From: Petrosia ficiformis
Taxonomy: Eukaryota; Porifera; Demospongiae; Haplosclerida; Petrosiidae
DNA: 64,000 nt
Assembly: GCA_947044365.1 (NCBI GenBank)
Contig: OX345639.1
Coordinates: 3,948,444 to 4,012,443 of the forward strand
Direction: 5' to 3'
Part shown: in pieces, positions 59,221-64,000 of the stretch
Layout: each line of letters starts with the position of its first letter
Numbering within the stretch: position 1 is the first letter of the stretch
Program-made: the position numbers and the translations under genes
The notes under the pieces: generated by a model
Seen by the model: only the letters and a program-made list of their open reading frames with translations
Told to the model about the DNA's origin: nothing
Databases searched by the model: none

Positions 59221-60120
59221 TCAGATCCTTTTCCTTCGTTGTTGTCTACCTTTTACCTGCTTAGTTTCCATTATTCCCTCTTTGGGAGGATAGTGAGTTC
59301 CATCATTTGGCAATGGAGATGGGATAAATGGACAAATCCATGTTAACCACCAATTACATCCAAGCACATCCCTTGCATTTTTTATCCAGCCTTTGGGTTG
59401 TGGAACTGCTCTAGTTGCTTCCCAAAATGTTTGACCTTTGTATAAATGCCAAGAATGCATAATCAGCAATACAAGAGATAGGCACATGAAGAGAAATGAT
59501 GCTGATGTGGCCATTAGCATATATGGATTTACTGTGATCAGTTGTAATGTCCAGGCCATTACTGGGAATATAGCTGCTCCAAGCATGATCCAAGAAAACC
59601 CACCATTGAGAAAGAACACTAGTTTAATACTAAGGATCAGTGCATAAAGTGTTGAAATAAAAGTATGAATTAAGAAAAGCATAAAATATTTGTGGTTTTG
59701 ATACCCAACACATCGTCCTACAAAAAAACAATGGTGGTCTCTTCGCAAAACACATTTAGAACATGTCAGACAATGATGGGTTCGGGGAGGAACGAACTGT
59801 TGGCAGTATGGACAGTGGACCCAGCCTGGTTGTGGTACATTAGGTAATGTCAACTTCTGACATGATGGCTCAGTCAAGAGTGTGAGGAACAGGTCAGTTG
59901 TCACTATTATAAAAGTGTAAGTCATGATTAGATAATGAACATTTCTCCACCAAATGTGTTGTTGCTGTTCTTCTACACTATATCTATCATCTAGTGGATA
60001 CAAATTAGGTGTTACATAAAATATTCCATGAAGGAATCCTGCAGGTAGGGAGAAGAAAGTTATAATCATTGCAACACCATCTGCAGAGGTTCTGGGAAGA
60101 TATTCCTTTATAAACTCCAT
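59221..60120 (-). CDS. ZDHHC24: Palmitoyltransferase, ZDHHC24-like, single exon
   Basis: A second DHHC acyltransferase, on one uninterrupted 299-residue exon. Order: an N-terminal membrane segment (IITFFSLPAGFLHGIFYV), a second (HYLIMTYTFIIVTTDLFLTLL), the zinc-binding CRD (WVHCPYCQQFVPPRTHHCLTCSKCVLRRDHHCFFVGRCVG in pieces, YQNHKYFMLFL), two further membrane segments, a GQTFWEATR motif and the tail WICPFIPSPLPNDGTHYPP. The RRDHHC..(L/V)GRCVG variant and the PF..SPLP.DG tail mark the ZDHHC24 group rather than ZDHHC12. The catalytic DHHC is intact. The C terminus is basic (KGRQQRRKRI). The intronless structure contrasts with the six-exon ZDHHC12 gene and could reflect retroposition. Confidence 0.88.
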   Translation of the reverse strand: MEFIKEYLPRTSADGVAMIITFFSLPAGFLHGIFYVTPNLYPLDDRYSVEEQQQHIWWRNVHYLIMTYTFIIVTTDLFLTLLTEPSCQKLTLPNVPQPGWVHCPYCQQFVPPRTHHCLTCSKCVLRRDHHCFFVGRCVGYQNHKYFMLFLIHTFISTLYALILSIKLVFFLNGGFSWIMLGAAIFPVMAWTLQLITVNPYMLMATSASFLFMCLSLVLLIMHSWHLYKGQTFWEATRAVPQPKGWIKNARDVLGCNWWLTWICPFIPSPLPNDGTHYPPKEGIMETKQVKGRQQRRKRI

Positions 60121-60186
60121 TTTAAAACAGAAATGACTCTTAATAACTAGATCATAAAATTAATTAATAAAACTTTAATAACATTG

Positions 60187-60841
60187 TCATTTATTGGTTT
60201 TCCCCTTCCTGCTCTTCTTGGATCTTCGAACAGGCTGGATTTGTTTGCGAAGAATCACACTTGATCGTCGTACAGCAAACTACAAGAAAAATTATCCATA
60301 TTTGTAATATATATAACATAATAAATTGCATAAACAGTTATACCTCTATCAAATCTCGTCGATAATGCATGTTGCCTAGGGTTTTTCTGATTGTCTTATA
60401 AATTTTCCTGGGATCTTTACTCTTCAGTTCCATGCGAGCATACATCTGCGAAGGCTTGTTTTGACATTTTCTTTTCTTATAAGAAAGAACAACTCCTTTC
60501 CTACCTTCTCCTGGAGTAATACCAATAACCTAGAAAAGATAACCATGATACAAACAGTCAAAATGATAAAGTAACGGTACATGAAGGTTAGCCTAATGTA
60601 ACCACACCCATTGAAGAAGTCATCGTAATCTTTCCACGTCTTACCCTGCTATGAACTAGTCCATTATACTTGTAACAGTTCTTGCCATGAAGATTATTAG
60701 GTTCCTATTGTTTGTAAAGAATGATGTTCACACTTAGTTTTGTATCAAACTAACTTTTGAGAATGAAGTGCCTGTTTTTTTATCCTTGACAATAAAACAT
60801 GAAGAGTTTTTAATAAGTTCCCATTGAAGTTGTGCTGACAT
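60187..60841 (-). CDS. RPL28: Ribosomal protein eL28
   Basis: Large-subunit cytosolic ribosomal protein. Exons on the minus strand (about 60757-60841, 60644-60706, 60342-60531, 60187-60281) give about 140 residues: MSAQLQWELIKNSSCFIVKD (human MSAHLQWMVVRNCSSFLIK), SFSKEPNNLHGKNCYKYNGLVHS, GEGRKGVVLSYKKRKCQNKPS, KIYKTIRKTLGNMHYRRDLIEFAVRRSSVILRKQ (in pieces) and a basic tail ending RKGKTNK. A TTCTTTTC-type pyrimidine tract before the start is expected for ribosomal protein mRNAs; CTTTTTT-rich sequence is seen in the divergent promoter. It is head-to-head with glomulin (154 bp). Confidence 0.93.
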
Positions 60842-60995
60842 GATGGATCTCACCCTATTTAGACAAATTACTGGTAAAAAAAAAACAAATAAACAGTACT
60901 TACCTAGCTACCTCAGCACGTGTTCCCTTTTTTTTATTAGCTACTGAGCATGCGCAATAGGGCTAATTTTTTTTCCTAATTTACAAAAATTTTAA
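60842..60995. promoter_or_regulatory. Bidirectional promoter RPL28 / GLMN
   Basis: 154 bp between divergent ATGs. It contains CACGTG at 60917-60922 and homopolymeric A and T runs (60880-60890, 60928-60937, 60967-60975) that would read as pyrimidine tracts for both directions. Confidence 0.55.
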
Positions 60996-63900
60996 ATGGA
61001 GAAACCTCTTGCTGAATTTGTGAGCCATAATAATATTAATTTTAGTAAATCATATCATTATGATAATTATTTCAATAGGGTGTTCATAAAGATTCTGGTT
61101 TGCTTTTAGCAACCATTAGAGGGAAACTTGATAACGAGGGAGCAGAGAGGGTGGTACCAATACTTTTACGCTCGCAATATAATGTAATGAATATATATAT
61201 AATTATATATATACACATACATACAAACGTACATTACTAAAGTATGCATATATGTTTTAGGATATAGTTTATGAGATAGGATGGGAGTTATTGATGATGT
61301 TTGTACCTCAATTAAAATCAAGAGATAGTTTAACATATTCATTATTGTGTCATATTGCAGAGGTAAGTCCATTTCTCTGCTACTGATACTTTTAGATTGT
61401 TTTATCAGATAGGAAATCCAAAAGAAATGTGTTTAGCATTTTTAGAATCAATGGAAGGAACATACAGCATGAATACATTTACTGCATTACTGCAACCTCT
61501 CAGAATTGGTATGTACATATACTCTTTGTATGATATACTTGTATAGCAATCTTCATTTCTTATTAAATAGTTCTAGATCATCTTCTTAGTACTAAACTAC
61601 AGTATTCAACATTGATGAGTGTAAGGACTTTATTAATAAAATACTGTATAGTGTTGAAAATGAGAAAGTCAACAGGTTTAACAGAGGACATAACTGAGCA
61701 AAATCTTGAAGATCAAGATGAGTTCTCTTGTATTCAGATTGATGATGTCACATCAGTGTCTCTTACAATGGCTTGTCTAGATCTTCTTTCACCGTCTCTT
61801 CATCAGATTCATCAATTATTTTGTGATAATTGTGGTCTGGTTGATTACATTGGATGGTCTCCTTTGCAGCAGATATGTAATGGCATTTTATTAGACTTGT
61901 TAGATGTTGTGATGGTGTGTAATATGAATGAAGAGCATGTCGTAGTTGCAAAGGTGATAGAGAATATAAGATTATGTCATTGTGGCGCTTTGCAGCTCTT
62001 GGAATGGAAAAAAGTTCACACAAGGAGAAGACTGGAGGAGGAGGAAGAAGATATATTTTCCATCGACGGCTTAGCTCACTTGTGTTGCATTTTAATGATG
62101 GAAACTGATACAAATTGCTATTTACCATGTGTTTTATCTCATGAATATAGACTACAACTAAGTCTCCCTCATGTTAATGAATTATTAACTAAATATGGAA
62201 TATCACATGACATGTTATCAAAGAGGGCTGTAGTGAGTAATAGTAATATCATGAAAACTGTTTTATTATTATAATTACAGGTTGTATTAGAATATCTATT
62301 GAGTTATATCACTCCACATTCTTTATCTTCTCATTTACTTGATGTAATAATCTTTAAGAAGATATTTCTCACTATCTGTAATGTAATGACATCATCTCTC
62401 AACAAACATGTGGTGAGTTTTATATTAAACATTATAATACATTTGTAATTGTCAACCTCCAGCGTCAGAAATGCGTATCTCTTCTAACTCGTTTCATGGA
62501 TTGTTTTGACAGTAGAGGTAGATATAAGCTATATGATATATTATTACATGAGATTAAACATACTGGAATATGCGGACTATTAATTCATAGTTTAAAGGAA
62601 GAAGTGAACTCTGCTCTCACATTACAAGTATGTAATGTAATGTTATGTATAGGTATATGTATGTATGTAATTTATTTATAGGCGTATGTACGTATGTAAT
62701 GTTATGTATAGGTGTATGTATGTATGTAATGTTATGTATAGGTGTATGTATGTATGTAATGTATGTATAGGTATATGTATGTATGTAATGTATGTATAGG
62801 TATATGTATGTATGTAATTTATGTATAGGTGTATGTACGTATGTAATGTTATGTATAGGTGTATGTATGTATGTAATGTTATGTATAGGTGTATGTATGT
62901 ATGTAATGTATGTATAGGTATATGTATGTATGTAATGTATGTATAAGTATATGTATGTAATGTAATGTATGTATAGGTATATGTATGTATGTAATGTATG
63001 TATAGGTATATGTATGTATGTAATGTTATGTATAGGTATATGTATGTATGTAATAATTACATACATACATATACCTATACATACATTACATACATACATA
63101 TACCTATACATACATTACATACGTACATACACCTATACATAAATTATTTATGTATAGGTGTATGTACGTATGTAATGCATGTATAGGTATATGTATGTAT
63201 GTAATGTTATGTATAGGTGTATGTATGTATGTAATGTATGTAATGTATGTATAAGTATATGTATGTATGTAATGTATGTAATGTATGTATGTAATGTATG
63301 TATAGGTGTATGTATGTATGTAATGTATGTATAGGTGTATGTATGTATGTATGTATGTATGGGTATATGTATGTATGTAATGTATGCATAGGTGTATGTA
63401 TGTATGTAATGTTATGTATAGGTGTATGTATGTATGTAATGTATGTATAAGTATGTATGTATGTAATGTATGTATAGGTGTATGTAATGTATGTATAGGT
63501 GTATGTATGTATGTATGTATGTAATGTATGTATAGGTATATGTATGTATGTAATATATGTGTAGGTGTACATATGTATGTATGTAATGTATGTATTGATG
63601 TATAAGTGTATGTATATAACTATGTATGTAATGTATTTATAGGTGTATGTATGTATATATGTATGTATGTAATAGTGTATAGGTATATGTATGTAATGTA
63701 TGTGTAGGTGTATTTATGTACTGTGAATGTGAGTGGTCTTATAACAGTAACATACATTACATACATGTTAAGTTTTTTACCTTAACTAGTAAAAGAACTG
63801 AACACAATTCATGTATAATTATGTTGTATATCAATCTACTAGACTCCTGGTTCATCTTGTTTTATTGGTAGCGAATTGAAAGGCCTCTATCAGTTATTTC

Positions 63901-64000
63901 TTATTGTTTCTGAGGAAACTGACATCTTGTCTGAGTTTGATGAGTGAGTAGCATCATGATTATACAAAGAGACTATTACTTATACATACAGACACATGGC
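60996..64000 (+). CDS. GLMN: Glomulin, 5' part of gene
   Basis: Glomulin is a HEAT-like repeat protein that binds RBX1 and inhibits cullin-RING ligases. From ATG 60996: MEKPLAEF|GVHKDSGLLLATIRGK, then VYEIGWELLMMFVPQL, LLCHIAEIGNPKEMCLAFLESME (human NPKELLLGLLELIE), FTALLQPLRIVLDHLL, a long exon 61572-62230 with DGLAHLCCILMMETDTNCYLPCVLSHEYRLQLSLPHVNELL (human LAYLVFVQGI..LPMVLSPLYLLQFNMGHIEVFL), then VVLEYLLSYITPHSL and RQKCVSLLTRFMDCFDSRGRYKLYDILLHEIKHTGICGLLIHSLKEEV (human KSLAMLQLYINKLDSQGKYTLFRCLL). An intron of 1.2 kb filled with repeats precedes TPGSSCFIGSELKGLYQLFLI (about 63842-63943), after which the gene leaves the window. The C-terminal RBX1-binding part is therefore mostly missing. 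Confidence 0.85.
62626..63720. repeat. TATG-derived minisatellite with an inverted block
   Basis: About 1.1 kb in a glomulin intron built of a unit near 29 bp (AATGTATGTATAGGTATATG then TATGTATGT) with GGTGTATG/GGTATATG variants. At about 63055-63150 the same unit runs on the opposite strand (TACATACATATACCTATACA), so a perfect or near-perfect palindrome is formed with the flanking copies. Confidence 0.9.

Overview
The window is eukaryotic, animal nuclear DNA. Genes are split by many short GT-AG introns (mostly about 40-120 bp), the DNA is AT-rich, there are no ribosome-binding-site operons, and introns are loaded with TATG/TACA and TA microsatellites and small inverted-repeat elements. The proteins are animal types: mitoguardin, FKBP15, a RalGDS-type Ras exchange factor, a TRAF with a MATH domain, FAM78, CFAP20, glomulin. 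Such a compact, intron-rich, AT-rich genome with a basal-metazoan gene set best fits a sponge (demosponge of the Amphimedon kind). That placement is inference; no species-specific marker was tested.

I can support 25 protein-coding genes in 64 kb. From left to right: mitoguardin (+, 5' end outside the window), FKBP15 (+), an ERICH6/FAM194-like protein (-), folylpolyglutamate synthase (+), a stand-alone JIP/ARHGEF10-type beta-propeller (-), TBC1D2-like RabGAP (-), FAM78 (+), PRSS16-type S28 peptidase (-), CTR1 copper transporter (+), a class-V PLP enzyme of the isopenicillin-N-epimerase-like group (+), CFAP20 (-), ODR4 (+), TYW3 (-), a mitochondrial RAP-domain protein (+), ZDHHC12 (-), PRDX6 (+), RalGDS/RGL (+), MRPL50 (-), TRAF (+), SAPCD2-like (-), BBLN/bublin (-), NDOR1 (+), ZDHHC24-like (-), ribosomal protein eL28 (-) and glomulin (+, 3' end outside the window).

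Two large-scale patterns stand out. First, nine pairs of neighbours are head-to-head with only about 70-500 bp between start codons, so shared bidirectional promoters look like the rule; a CACGTG box lies in three of them and upstream of FKBP15. Second, more than half of the genes have human orthologues that I recall on 9q22-q34, and most of the rest have relatives on chromosome 1 or 6p. These are arms of the 1/6/9/19 (MHC) paralogon, so the window looks like a piece of that ancestral linkage block.

The genes are mostly housekeeping and cell-biological and do not form a pathway. Loose themes are mitochondria (mitoguardin, MRPL50, the RAP protein, FPGS with a presequence-like N terminus), membrane traffic (FKBP15, TBC1D2, ZDHHC12, ZDHHC24, RGL) and redox or metal handling (CTR1, PRDX6, NDOR1).

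The non-coding part is rich in small non-autonomous DNA transposons recognisable by terminal inverted repeats: 714-929 with 6606-6711 (same family), 1399-1520, 7999-8102, 14711-15936 (pogo/Tigger-like, with an internal satellite), 22947-23152, 25791-25950, 25962-26120 (TTAA-flanked), 33475-34010 (carrying a HIRAN-like reading frame), 43255-43448, 50371-50535 and 54767-54900. Minisatellites occupy several introns. I found no tRNA, rRNA, CRISPR array or viral element.
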